This document shows positions 1-12,555 of a stretch of DNA of 64,000 nt, one piece after another. The notes below the pieces were generated by a model. The model made no database searches and was not told where the DNA came from. It saw only the letters and a list, made by a program, of their open reading frames with translations. Within the stretch, counting starts at the first letter, position 1. Each line of letters begins with the position of its first letter. Position numbers and translations under genes: made by a program. Where the stretch lies: assembly GCA_001179505.1 (NCBI GenBank), contig CDMY01000360.1, positions 37,787 through 101,786 of the forward strand. Reading direction: 5' to 3'. Origin of the DNA: Vitrella brassicaformis (lineage: Eukaryota > Sar > Vitrellaceae).

Positions 1-246
1 CGATGCTCATGTGACGTGTGTGTGTTACTGTATGTGGTAGCGGCAGACACCGTACCTGACGAGAATGAATGACTTTTTGCAACTGTGACGACCTCGTTCG
101 ATTCCATACACCACCAGCTTCTACTTACACAAAGTTTCGATCGACACACATAAAAGTTCCGTCCACACCCACCGAAAAAGGACTGCCCCATCTCGCGCAC
201 ACCACACGGACATAATCGTACCCGATAGCCGCCCCCCCCTCGTCAG
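1..246. other. Left-edge intergenic sequence
   Basis: No reading frame of interest. It lies downstream of the stop of the minus-strand WDR53-like gene, so it would hold that gene's 3' UTR. Confidence 0.5.
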
Positions 247-1560
247 TCACGTGAAGTCCACCAGCTTGATCTCACTGGACACATCGCCCACAATGGCCCG
301 GCCCCGGCCCTCGCCCGCCACAGCCACAATGCAGTTGCCCTTGTGGCCCATCTCGTGCTGCACCAGGGGATGACACCCACACTGCGAGGCGACCGAGCGT
401 CTGCTGCTGGTGCTGGTGGCCAGGGACCGCTTGGCCTCCCACAGGGTGAGCTGGCGGTCGTTGCTGAGCGAGAAGAGGTGGGTGTGGGAGGCCGGGAGGA
501 AGGTGACACACGAGAGAGGGGACAGGTGCGTGATCGAGCCACTGTGCGGCGAGGGCCACAGACGATCGCCTGCACACAACACACATAGATGGTGGATGGA
601 TGAGGTATTTCCTGCCTGACGAAGGCATTCACTACCCACCGGTGAAGCCATAGAGGACGATGTTGCCGTCACCGAGGGCGACGGCCATTTTGGACCCATC
701 GTGAGAGCATGCGAGGTCCTCGACGAATGGCGGGTTGACCAGCTGTTTGGCGCCGGCAGAGGTCTCCAGCTCGGAGTGGACCTTGTTCATGTCCAGCCGC
801 ATGCGGCACTTGCCGCTGCTCGCGTCCCAACGACACACACGACAGTCGTACCTGAGCAGACAGAAAGAACCGAGGACAACACACACACGGTCAGTCGCAG
901 ACACAGACAGACAGACAGACAGGTGGAGTGCATCCATCCACCAAGCGAGTGTCGGGAAGTGTGTGCGCTGGCTGTTCTGCAGCTCACCCACCCTCCTGTG
1001 ACGAGGTCTCTTGCGCAGCCGGCCCGGAACACAGCAGAGCCACAAATGTTGCCGTGCTCGCCAGTCAGCTCCCTCTTCACAGCCCATCCACCGCCCGCCC
1101 CCTCCCCCTGGCCCTCTCCTTCCCACTCGCACACGAGCACACTGCCGCTCTCCAGCGGCACCGCCATCGTCCCTCCAGATGAATCGAACGCGAACCTGTC
1201 AATCTCACCAATGGCAGATGACGCGCCGTCGAAGCCCTCCACACCGCTGCTCACATTGAGCAAAACCCGGTCGCTGCGCCGCAGGTCAAACGCATACAAA
1301 GCCCCTCCTCTCGCCACATAGATCTGGTGTGGGTGGCCGGGGCGGAACCGCGCAGCGCCCATGGTGGAGCCGTCCTGGCTGTCGAATGTTGTGTCGTGTA
1401 GCCGCCTGCATGATGTGTGTGTACGGACGTCCCACAGACGCGCGGTGTTGTCATCGGAGCAGCTGAGCACAAGATGGTCGGGCGGCTCGGAAGGGATGTC
1501 CAATGAAACCACGCTGTCACGATGGCCTCGCAACGCGCTGACGGATACAGATGCCGTCAT
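247..1560 (-). CDS. WDR53: WDR53-like WD40 repeat protein
   Basis: Three exons: 1560..992, 851..640, 569..247 (367 aa); all introns are GT-AG and the frame closes. The product is a WD40 beta-propeller. It opens with a repeat reading LRGHRDSVVSLDI...CSDDNTARLWDV, and a central block EHGNICGSAVF followed by GGYDCRVCRWD matches the HSNICSSVAF...GLDMQVMLW region of animal WDR53. Late repeats contain LFSLSNDRQLTLWE, and the C-terminus ends with a KGNCIVAVAG strand, as WDR53 does. Length is near that of animal WDR53 (about 358 aa). In animals WDR53 is a DDB1/CUL4-associated factor; that role is carried over from the family and not shown here. It starts 66 bp from the ATG of the divergent gene on the other strand. 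Another WD40 family is possible, but the order of repeats favours WDR53. Confidence 0.75.
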
Positions 1561-1626
1561 TCTGCTGAGAGAGCGGTGTCACGGACTGCTGCAGCGGTTT
1601 CATGGAGCACTGATTTGCGAGCTTAG
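1561..1626. promoter_or_regulatory. Compact divergent promoter with TGCGAGCTTA
   Basis: Only 66 bp separate the two ATGs. The decamer TGCGAGCTTA lies at 1616-1625, directly before the plus-strand ATG at 1627. The same octamer core recurs in eight other 5' regions of the window. Confidence 0.5.
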
Positions 1627-2110
1627 ATGTTCGGATCGTTCGCAGCATTCGGGCGTCAGGAGGGCAAAGGGTAAGTGCAGGGAAGGCACGGGCATCAGTT
1701 CTTGTGACGGCGGACGATTGGATGAATGTTTTCAGATCTGATCTCGTGACAGAGAGGAGGGCAGCAGCAGCTGCTGAGGTACTCACGAATGAGGAGCCTC
1801 AGGGATGTCTGTGGAAAGATCCGCCGGCTGATTTGATCGAAGGTGAGATGCCAAGCGATGCGAACACGCCTCATTTCCATTGCTGTGTTTGTTTGCTCGG
1901 GTGTGTGTATGCAGCGTGCTGACTAACCCTATATATCAGGCCAGTGATGTCGAGGCCGTCGTCCCGCAAGGCGCGGCGAGAGCCGCTGTACCTCGACTTC
2001 ATCGATGAGCGCAGCACTATCACGCTCACAACCGACGAGTTTCGCACCTTAGAACAGGTCAGCATTCATTGGTGTGGATGGATGGATGGACCACATCACA
2101 TCACAACTAC

Positions 2111-2149
<39 letters not shown>

Positions 2150-2636
2150 TGTATGTGTGGTGTGGTTCTCCTCGACCAGACGCGTCGAAAGATCGCCGGT
2201 GTCCGGAGCATGCTGCTCGAGCAGATAGTGGATGTGTCCCTGTACGACACCGCCGACGGCAGGTACTGCTTCGTCGACTACCTCTCGCCCTCGGAGGCGA
2301 CGAGCAACTCGAGGGTCATCAAGGTGGAGGTGAGCCTGCCGTCCTTTATCACGGGCTTCCCCATGCCGCCCGACGGCTGCGATCCGGCTGCATGGGACAA
2401 TATCTATGTCTGCATCCGAATCCACGAGGGAAAATACGGTCGGTGTTGGGTGGGTGGAGAAAGAGCACACGGGTCTGAGTGTGTGTGTGTATGTGTGTGT
2501 GTCAGATGTGTTTATGTGGGTGTTGGAGGTGTATGGGATCAGCTACGACATGCTGCACGAGTGGCTGCGGTGCGGCCTGGAGCGGCTCGGGTATGACGCC
2601 TGGCCCAACCCACACAAAGACACTTACGACACATGA
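1627..2636 (+). CDS. Hypothetical protein, five exons
   Basis: Exons 1627..1670, 1736..1842, 1945..2057, 2180..2438, 2506..2636 give a closed frame of 217 aa. I do not recognise the family. The N-terminus (MFGSFAAFG) is short and followed by an Ala-rich stretch. The middle reads as a folded soluble domain: LYLDFIDERSTITLTTDEF, then a Lys/Arg-rich helix, then a strand-rich part that includes WDNIYVCIRIHEGKY. It ends in an amphipathic helix (YDMLHEWLRCGLERLGY) and a polar tail. There is no signal peptide or membrane segment. Intron 3 (2058-2179) has a long TG tract before its acceptor. The first exon is only 44 nt and joins on phase alone, so the true start could instead be the ATG at 1947. Confidence 0.6.
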
Positions 2637-3713
2637 TGGAGGGATGGACGGATGGTAGCCGGCGGCATACATACCCAGACAGACAGACAGACAGGCAGGC
2701 GCCGATCTGTTCTTGTGAAGTGTGATGCTACGGGTTCTGCGCATGTTCACGCTACGAGCGTCTGTACCTGCCTGCCCGTCTGTGAGTCACTCCTTCCTTC
2801 CGTCTGTCGCGTGCCTGTCTGTCTGTCGCTCTTTCCACTGTAAATAAGGGTTGATTCGCAGACAGCGGGTGGAAGAGGAGGGATGGGGCGCATATGGATG
2901 GCCATCCGTGGACATACCAGCGAGAGGGCGTGCTAGTGCTGTGGGTGGGATGATGGACCAACAACTGACTTAACTGTCATGACCTACCTGTACAGACCCG
3001 GGGGGCTGTGCGTATTTATTTGTCACTTTGAGGGGAGAGAGAGTCGGATGGCATGGATGGGTGTGTGACAGGCTTGGACGCTGCCGCTGCTGCTGCATGG
3101 CATGGATCGCCTGTCGTTGCTCAGTTGGTTGATGGATATCATGATATGTATACGTCTGTCTGTCTGTCGTACTCTGACTGACTGACGGACTGACTGACTG
3201 ACTGACCGGCACAAATAAGTAATGCATTCACTCACCCACAGAGCGCGTCAAATTGACTGACACATAGTGTTATCTGACAGAGAGCTATAATAGTGACTGA
3301 CGTAACCTTCTTGAATGGTCTCGTGCTGTGCCCCTCCCCTCCCTCCCTCCCTCCCTCCCTCCCTCCCGCCCCTCCCTGTAGAGTACCATCCCGCGGTAGC
3401 TGTCTAGACTACTACACGGACCCATCTGTAACTAACCAACTACCTGTGTCACTTCCTCTCCTCCAAATGCACACACACACCCCACACACCCACCTTGTCC
3501 AATGCATCAACACACTGCACCCACACGCCCACCCAACCGTCCATCCATCCATAAAGAGCACAGCGGCACGGCACACACACGAACGAAAGACAGACAGACA
3601 GACAGACAAAGAGGCCACCATAGACACACAGAGAGAGAGAGAGAGATAATCGACACCAACACAATACAAAGAAAGCTGAAACCACCGATCTGATCAACGG
3701 ATGTGTCGCTTCG
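2637..3713. other. Convergent intergenic region, simple repeats only
   Basis: Lies between the 3' ends of two convergent genes. It holds CAGA repeats near 2680, TGAC repeats near 3170-3207, a CCCT tract at about 3337-3366, CA-rich sequence near 3470, and AGAC/GA tracts at 3587-3646. I see no gene. Confidence 0.6.
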
Positions 3714-6507
3714 TCAGCCGCCCATCATCATGAGCAGGTCGTCTCCATACTCACAGTCCGGCTCCCACAGGGCCGCGGAGCCCCCCGGCTGCAGAGGGGT
3801 GTCGCCCTCCTCCTCACTCTCCTCATCGCGACCAACCACGCGACGGCCATCCACCACCTGCATGCCCGTCGACGAGAACGGATTCGCTGCTGCTGCTGCT
3901 GGTGGCAATGGAGCAGAAGCTGCCGCAGCAGCAGCAGCAGCAGCAGCAGACGATGACGAAGAGGAGCATGGTTGCTCTTCTGGTGGTGGCATGAGTGGTC
4001 CGACGTCGTTGTGGCCGAAGAGCATCTCAAGGTCTTCGTAGGTGAACCACTGACAGACACCACAGATGAGCAGCAAGGGATGCTCCTTTATGCTGCTTCC
4101 CTCGTGGTGCAAACATACACACACACGCACCTGTTGCTTGAGATGTCTGGCGGGGTTCTGTGCCGCCTGCGATCCGGCGGCCCCCACGCCCTTCTTGGAC
4201 ACAGACATCCGCCGACGCGTCATCGTCATGCCGCCATTGTTGTCTTCATCGCCCCCAGTCGGCTCGTCATTCCCCCCGGCAGCAGCAGCCGGGGTGCTGG
4301 TGAAGTCCTTGATGCGCCTTTCGATGGTGTCGGCGATGAAGTAGCGCCAGACGTGTGAGCGGCGCCTCTGGCCCATCCGGTAGATGCGGCCCACGGCCTG
4401 TGCCTCGTCGGCAGCACTCAGCTGCGGCTCCAGCAGCACCACGTGGTTGGCCACCGTGAGGGTCAGCCCACGACCGGCGTGCTGACAGACAGACAGACAG
4501 ACAGACAGAGGGACATGGACAGGAGCGTGATGGTGTCTGTCTGGTGTGGTTTTTGGTGTGTACGTGCAGGTTGCAGACGAGCACGCGGATGTCAGGGTTG
4601 AGCAGGAAGGCCCTCAGCGACTCCTCCCTCTTGGCTCGAGTGCTGCCTGCACACACCACACCACACATATGCCCCTGCCATCCATCTCCGTCTCTCCCTC
4701 CCTCTCAGTTCTCAGTCAGTCGCTCGGTCCACTGACCCCCGTATCTGACGAATGGGAGGCTGTTCTTCCGCAGCGCAAAGCACAGGATGTCGAGCACCTC
4801 ATTCCACGACGAAAACACCACCACCTTGCCCTCCTCCATCTCTCCGGCCTCAACCTCACCCTCCCTCTCCCTCTCCTTGCCCATATCGACAAGTGTCTTG
4901 ACGCGCCGCAGGACGCCCTCGATCTTGGTGCCCCACGAGCCGTCGATCGACACGCGGCTGTCTGCTGCATCTTTGCCGTTGTCGTCGGGTGAGGGCGCGT
5001 TCATGGTGATGAAGGCGATCTGCGAGCGGGCCGCCTCGTGCCGGCACACAGGGCACTTGATGGACACACGACGCTCGCGATTCAACAGCTCTGACCACAC
5101 AAACACAGACACACACAGGGGGAGGCATCTTGATCTGTCTGTTTGTTGGCCGTGTGTGTGTTGTGTCCTTCCTTACCAGTGGTGCACTTGACGCAGAGTC
5201 CGTGTCCGCAGGGGAAGAGCGCCTGTGCGGCCTCGCACGCCGCCATGATGAGCGCCTCCTGGCACACCGGACACCGGTCGTCCTCCTCACCCTCACCACC
5301 ACCACCGGCACCACCACCCACATGAGCGTCTCGCTCGACAGGTGAGGGGCTCGGGGACGGCTCTGCCATGTTGATGTCGGCGTCGACGCGAGATGACGAC
5401 GATGCATTTGGGCTGGGGGCGGGGTGGTGTGGGTGTGGGTGTTGGTGGTTGTGTCTGTTGTGGTGCGAGGCCTGCCGCCGCTGCAGGTGGCGGAGGAACT
5501 TGTGCTGCGCCTTGAGGCGGGCCATGGTGCTCTTGGCCTCGGCGCGCTCGCTCTGATGACGCAGACCAACATGCACCACACGACACACACGGAGGGATGG
5601 ACATGTGTCATTGCTTGGGCTATGGTGGGGTGTGTGCGTGTGTTCGTGTGTGTCCTCCCTACCAGCAGCTGCATTTCCACGTAAGGCACTCTGACAGGCT
5701 CCAGGTTCCACAGGGCCTCACGACGGGCGGCCGCAGTCTGGGGGCCACTGAACCAACACAGGGAGACAGACAGACAGGCAGACAGACAGAGAGGAACACA
5801 CAGGCACACGTGTGTTGGTCGGCCTTCTTTGTGTGTTCTGGGGATCCATCCCTACCCGAGCTCCTTCTCCTGCCGGATCTGCTCAGGCGTCTTGAGCCGA
5901 AACCTGCACACACAGATGGATGGATGGATGGATGGACACACATGCGGTGGAGGCAGGTGTGTGTGTGTGTGTGTGTGTAGGTGCGCACCTGAGGCAGCAC
6001 ATGTTGATTTCGTCGTAGCTCGACAGCATGTCGCGCGAGGCGTTCCAGAACCGACGGCTGACCAGCAACTCCTGCGCAGCACCAAATGCAATGGCAGGTG
6101 GTCCAACACTTGTGCGTGTCTGTAGGTGTGATGGACGTGCCTTCTTGATGAGCTGCAGCTCCTGCAGGTGGCCGTCGGCGACCCTCTCTAAGTCACGGTC
6201 GTAGTGACGCAGCTCCCTGACAGGCACAGGCAGACACACAGATAGATGTGCCAACACACCACACAGTCCGTCCGCCGTGTTGTGTGTGTGTGTGTGTGTG
6301 TTGTCCTATTATCCAGGTAGGTAGGTAGGTACCTCTTGAGCAGGTTGAGTATTTGTATGGTGATGGAGTCGCCGTAGGCATGGACGTCCCCCTGGAGGGC
6401 CTCGCCCACCATCCGCTTCTCCTCAAAGATCGAGATGCCCTTGTTGATCACCGAATACAACTCGCGCTCCAACCTGCACACACACACACACACACACATG
6501 TGGCGTC

Positions 6508-6546
<39 letters not shown>

Positions 6547-9500
6547 TGTGACCTGTCGAAGATGGGGTTGGCTTTGCAGTGGTCGCACTCCGGCCCCTCC
6601 CGCTCGATGCGGCACTTGGAGCAGTTGGCACTCCTCTCTATCACAAGGCTAGAGGGCTTCCCGGGAACATCCAAACGAGTCACCGCCTGCAGCACACACA
6701 CACACACAGAGAGAGAGATGGGAGGATGGCTTGGTGAGGTGGGGTGTGTGTGTGTGTGTGTGTGTGGTGGGCGTGCCTTGATGACGTTGTCTCTGCATTC
6801 GTAGAGAGTGTTGACGTCGCTGGTGAGGGAGTAGAAGACCTTCTTAAGGGTGCCGTACTTCTGGCTGCGCATCTGCAGCCCCGCTACCGTGTTGGCGCCC
6901 ATACCGCTCGACCCGCCCTCGTGCATCAGCACGTCGTGCACCCTGCACACACCACACACACACACACACAACACATGCATGCCTTTCTCTGTGTGTGAGT
7001 GTGGGTGACTGACTTGGACAGCAGCGTGTCCTGTGCACTCGTGCCAGGGTTAAGGAAGATGTCGAAGGCGCCCCACCAGGTGTCCATTTTCTTGTCCCGC
7101 CGGCCCTGCTTCGACTCGTCGATCCTCTTGCGATACTCCTCGAACTCCCGGCGCGTCGTGTCCAGCTTGTGCCGACTCTGGGGCGGGCACACACACAGAT
7201 GCACACACACACAAAGGGATGTATCGGTTGTACGATCGGCGGGGACCTCGTGAGGCGGTGGGTGGGTGGGTGATATAACCTTGGCGAGGTACTGTTCTTT
7301 GAGGGCGTTGGCTTTGTCCTGGTGTGTGTGGTCCTGCAGGGTGTGGCCGATGTCGCCGATGTGGCGGTGGCCACTCGCGGCCTTGCCCGGCAGTATCTCG
7401 TGCAACACCTGAAGATCCAACGACACACACACCACACACAAACACACACACACACACACACAGAGACAGAGAGAGAGAGGGGTGCAGGTGTGTGTGTGTG
7501 ACACGTGTGTGTGTGCACCGATCGCATCACTGCCCTCCCCCTTGTGTGTGTGCAGCGAGTGGAGGAATCGTGTGGCGTGCCGTGTGGTGTGCGCAGCAGG
7601 GCTGGATGCCGCAAGCGTAGCATGTGTAAGGCTGCTACCGACACCTTTATTATTGCTGCGGTGGGGTCGGCCATCTCTCTCTCTCTCTGTCTGTGTGTGT
7701 GTGTGTGTGTGTCGTGCGATGCAGTGCCTCCCACCTCGTGTAGGTTTTCCAGTGTGTGGATGCGCTGCAGCGCGTCAACACGGAAGCAGGACCTGTCCTC
7801 AGTCGCTGCCGTCTCCAACACATGCCTGCATCAATCACCACAAGATGACACAACACAACACATGTGGGGGTGGTCGGTCGGCGGGCGGGTGCGGTGCTTC
7901 ATAGCTTTCAATCTCTCTCTGTGTGTGTGTGTGGGTGACCTACCGGTAGTGTTCGATGGCGTCTTTGAGTTTGTCCTGGAGCAGTGCGATGCCGCCCAGC
8001 CCGTTGGTGTTGGCCGTGTAGACCCGTAGCTGCTCCTCTACCTCCACCTGCACCACAGACAGACAACACACACACATCCCCATCACACCTTCCCTCCCTC
8101 CCCCTCTCTCCCCCACCACAACACTCCTACCTTTGACTTCTGGATCAGTTTGTCGAGCACGTCATCCATCGACATGAACTGACCCGCCGTCCCCGTAGCG
8201 CCGTCCCCATCGTCCATACCACCACCACCAGCACCGGACCCCCGTCGCTTTCGCTTGCTGCCTCGCCGGCCGCCCCTGCCTCTGCCTGTGCCCCTGGTCA
8301 TGTTGCGCAGCCCCAGTGCGCCGATCTGTGGGTGGCAGCACGCCTGACGCAGCGCCAGGATGTAGCTGCGAAGCTGATCCGTCTTCCTGAGATAGACCAG
8401 AGAGAGAGAGAGAGAGAGAGACAAGGTGCGGAGGATGGATGGGTGTGGTGTGCGGGGGTAGGGGAGGGGGTGCTCTACTCACTTGTCGATGGGCAGCTGT
8501 TCGGTCTCGATGAGCGCCGCAGCCGCCTTGCGCCGCTTGTCGAACACCTCGCGCACCTTCTCGAGGACCTTCTCGTGCTGCCGCTGGTAGAAGAACCGCT
8601 CCACCGGCGAGAACTGCAGGAACACGTCGTGCCGCTCCAAAGGCGGCAGGTCCAGCTCTCCGGCCACGTCGGCCTGCTGCGTCCGCCAGAAAAGGGGCTG
8701 CATCAGCGTCAGCACTCGGTCCAGCACCACACCCACCACACCCCACCGCGCGTCGCTGGCATGCACAAAGCCGTCGCTCTCATCCGGCGCGGCCGTCAGA
8801 GGCACGGAAGCGGTGGCATTCTCCCCTTTGATCAATGGCAGCGAGGGCATCGTCTCGAGGGCGGCGAGCTCGTCTTCCTCCCTCTCCCTCCTGTCACGCT
8901 CGCGCATCTCCTTCTGCCGCCTCGCCTCCTTGTGGCGCCGCAACGTGGCGAGCCAGTCCTCACCCTCACTGATGGGTGCATATGGCTGCGAGTTGTCGTA
9001 CACACGGCAGGGGGAGGGAGAGGGAGAAGGGGAGGGAGGGTCGAGCATGTCGTCGTCTTGTGGCTGGGACGGAGGTGCTGGCTGCTGGGTGTTGGCTGGT
9101 GTGCGTGTGGGTGTGGGAGTGGGGAGGGAGGGGGGCACGGGCAGCACCGGGGTGAACCGCTGCGGCAGCTCCGACTTCAGCGGCTCCACAAACCGACTGA
9201 ACATGCGAGCCCCTTCCCCGAGGAAAGGCATGGTTGGCCTCTGCAGAGCCATGAGCAAGCCGGGTATGTCAGCCGACAGGTGGTTGACGATCGGCGTGCC
9301 GGTGACGCACCACCGGAGGTGCGACGACAGCTTGGAGCACATTTCCGCCGCGCGAGTGTGGCCCTCCACCATCTGTGCCTCGTCCAAGACCACTCGGTAC
9401 CACTCCACCTGCAACAGTGGCGTCGGGATGGAACGATGCCGCTTCGCATACCTATATATGAGACACACACACCGACAGACATCCAATCCACTGCTGATGA

Positions 9501-12147
9501 TCTGTGTGGTGGTTGGCCAGCCTAAGCGACCGACCGACCGACCGACCTCATCTGCCTCTTGGGTGGCGGCTGGTAGTGGATGTCGTCCCGGAGCGTCTCG
9601 TAAGAGCACAGCACGACGTCATAGTCGCACAGCTGCTCAGGCCGGGTCACCACACAGTGCAGGTCGTCGTCATGCCAGTCGCCAGAAGCCATCATCAAGG
9701 TGGTAGTGGCGTCACCGTGGGTGTCCGGCTGCCGGCGCCTCCGCACGCTGCTGCGACGCCTCTTGGACCGGCGGCGGCGCCGGCCGCCGACATCGCTGAC
9801 ATCGCCATCCTCATCGGCATCATCGGAGTCGCTCTCTTTTGCCAACTTCAGCAGCCGCTGCTCCTTGCGAAGCTGATGGATGGATGGATCAAGGCACCAC
9901 AACACATAGACAGAAAGTGAGAACGGTTTCGCTCTCTTCTCCCTGTCTGGTGCGGCTACGGTACCCGTTTCTTGAGGCGGTCTCCGACGTTGTGCACGCT
10001 CGTGTAGACGAGGGCCTTGATGGCGCCGGGCTCGGTGTGTTTGCGGATCTCTCTCATCCACTGGGTACTGATGGACGCGGGGGTGACGATGAGGGTGGCC
10101 CGGACGGGGAGCGGCGGGGAGGTCTCAGCCGTGCACGCCGCACACACGTATTCTTGCTCCGTGTCGCCCTTGCTGGGGGAGGGGTCAAAGCCCACACAGA
10201 GACAGTGGAACCACGCCTCGCACCTGCAGCACACACCACGCAGAGCACAGGTGGATGGATGGATGGATGGATGCGGCGAAGTGTGTCTGGCGGCGCTGCG
10301 TACCTGTCACACTGGACCCACTGCCCCTCATATGCCTCCGAGTCCTCGCCGCAGGGACAGCCAAAGCCCCAGTCGTCATCCTCGACCTCGCTGTCCCACA
10401 GGGGCGGCACATTGGCGGGCGTCACATCCACATCCACACTGCCACTGGCGGAGTCAGACGCCTCCACCTTCTCCCGAAATCGCCGCATCATGGCCTCAAA
10501 CTGCTCCGTCCGGTAGTCGTCCTCATCGCCGTCGTCATTGGCATGCCTCTCCTCTGCGGCCCTGCTCCGTGTCTGCACCCGCCCGCCAGCCGTTGCCTCA
10601 CCGGCGCCACCAGGCTTCACACGCTGTAGCCGTAGCTGCGCTTGCTCGGCTGACCGCCGCCCCGCGCCGCCCGCAGGGTGGTTGTCGCCATTGCCGTCCC
10701 CCCCGCTGCCCCTCGGCACCCCCGACCCATCCACCGCCACATCGTGCCTGAAGCGCTTCACGTGCGCATCCCTGCCGCCACCGTGCCCCACCCGATGCGG
10801 AGACTCACTGCCCCGCCTCTCGGCACGCCCTTGCTGCTCTGCCAGGGGTGGTGCCGTGGCTGGCGATGGCTTGGGGTTGGCGAGGATGAGGGCAATGACC
10901 TCGGCGGTCTTGCCCAAGCCCATCTCGTCGGCAAGGATGCCCCCCCTCACCGCATAAGTGACCGCCGGCGGTGCGCTGCGCCGCACCGCGCCATTGACCA
11001 TATGCACATACAGCGGCCGACTGGACAGCGCCCCTCGCACCAGCACCCAGTAGGGGTCGGGCACTCCGATGGTCTGCTCGGCGCCGTGTGTCTCGCGGAA
11101 GACCATCCACTGCACCGCCCGCTGCTGGTACGGCCGCAGCTGACACGTGAGGCCCGTGGGGGCCACAAAGGGCTGCACCGCCGCAGCGTGCCCCTGCGAT
11201 GAGGCCTCGGCGGCGGTCATTGGCGACGGCGAAGGGGATGGCACTGGGGGAGCGGGGGGAAGCGGGAGGGACCTCAGTGCGTTGTACAAGTATGAAGCGT
11301 CGAGGTGAAAGACGGGCTCGTTCTTAGCGATGGCCGGTGCGCTGAGGACGGGGGCGAAGATGTCCTGAAAGAACTCGAGCAGCTTGGAGCCGCCGGGAGG
11401 GGTGGGCGGAACGCCGGTCGGGACCTCAGAGTCCTCCAAGACGGCGAAGCAGTTGCGCGTGAGCCCGACAGCCACCGTGATGATGGCGTCGCCTCCTTTC
11501 CGCGCCTTCTTGGCTCCCTCACCAGCCGCCCCATCCCCTGTCTGCTCCTCATGCGTGTCGTCGGCCAGAGGCTCGTCTTCCATGGCGACCCTGGCCTCCT
11601 CCACTCTCCCCCTGATGGCCAGCGCACCCTTCGTCTGCAGATACTGCAGCAGCCGCACACGCGCAATGGTGGCCGAGGGCGTGAGCGAGTGCGCCTGCAC
11701 GTCGCGATGGGCCACGGGATTGCCCTCTTGGTCGTAGAGGGTGAACGAGGCATAGCCCTTCTTCTCCTTGGTGCGCTCGACTCTGACGTTGTAGACGGGC
11801 TGGTCAAGCTCCCTGCTGCCCTCGTCGCGCAGGAAGGAGACCCGCGGCCACTCGAAGAGAGGGAATGATATGTCGAGCCACACCTTGACAGCAGCGGTCG
11901 GCCGCTTGAGCCGGTGCCGGGTCTTGGGCGGGGAGGCCGGCAGGGCATACTGCTGATTCGGGTCGCTGGACCGAATGAACTTGAGGCTGACCGGCAGTTT
12001 AGTGAGGGCGCCGCCGCCCCGCTCCGACGAGGCCTGGCTGGCCGACACCGTCTCGATGTTGATGTCCACATCGTCGAGCGTCCACCCGGACCTCTCGGAT
12101 CTGTCGGCGGGGTCCACGCGCTTCGGCACCGCCTTCTGCCGACCCAT
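3714..12147 (-). CDS. SHPRH: SHPRH-like SNF2 helicase / PHD / RING E3 ubiquitin ligase
   Basis: Twenty-one exons join in frame to 2124 aa: 12147..10304, 10223..9965, 9872..9547, 9451..8483, 8386..8131, 8047..7944, 7825..7735, 7408..7280, 7177..7014, 6942..6777, 6686..6553, 6473..6333, 6216..6141, 6071..5989, 5903..5856, 5747..5663, 5552..5177, 5090..4737, 4646..4564, 4481..4131, 4049..3714. Order of parts: SNF2 Walker A GGILADEMGLGKT (about residue 400), a PHD finger (CPCGEDSE...CEAWFHCLC, about 600-660), the DEAQ box (VVLDEAQM, about 835), a long linker with a WWGAFDIF motif, a RING finger (CPVCQEAL...CGHGLCVKC...CPVCRH, about 1710-1775), and the helicase C half ending VGRIYRMGQ. A RING inserted between the helicase halves and a PHD in the N half define SHPRH, which polyubiquitinates PCNA in replication stress. 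Two introns (6687-6776 and 6072-6140) use GC donors after AAG. The N-terminal 390 residues are not recognised. Confidence 0.85.
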
Positions 12148-12555
12148 GAGTCAGTCAGCTCGATGGAGAGGCAGACTCAGGCAGTAACAATCAATAACTA
12201 CTTCTATCAAAGATCAGGTCGCCAATGGGACAGCCCATGACGCCGCATGTCTAATCACTCCCGCACGTCAAGTTCGAAGGCATTCCTACTGGGTTTGGGG
12301 TGTACTAGGGTGCAGGATTCTGCGAGCTTAGACGCGTTCAAAGGGGTTGCTTGTTTATCAGCGCGTGTTGATGATCTTCTGGGTCGTTCTTGCAGGTACA
12401 GCTGCATCGCTTTCCCCGGCGGACTCATCAACTCTGTCCGGAAAGGCTGTATCCTTCTGTCCACCCTGGTCGCCGCCTGGAACGCTCTCGTCGGCAGCGA
12501 AACCTTACAGATCCGTGCATGGAAAGGCCGGCATGGCAAGACGAGACGGCAGGCA
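12148..12555. promoter_or_regulatory. Divergent promoter between SHPRH-like and SLX1-like genes
   Basis: Contains TGCGAGCTTA at 12321-12330. An open frame in phase with SLX1 runs back to 12247, but the motif position and the usual SLX1 length favour the ATG at 12556, which makes this stretch 5' sequence. Confidence 0.45.

Noticed and set aside
2110-2160. Telomere-like or centromeric repeat from the long TG tract
   Set aside because: It is a simple dinucleotide tract inside an intron, like many others in the window.
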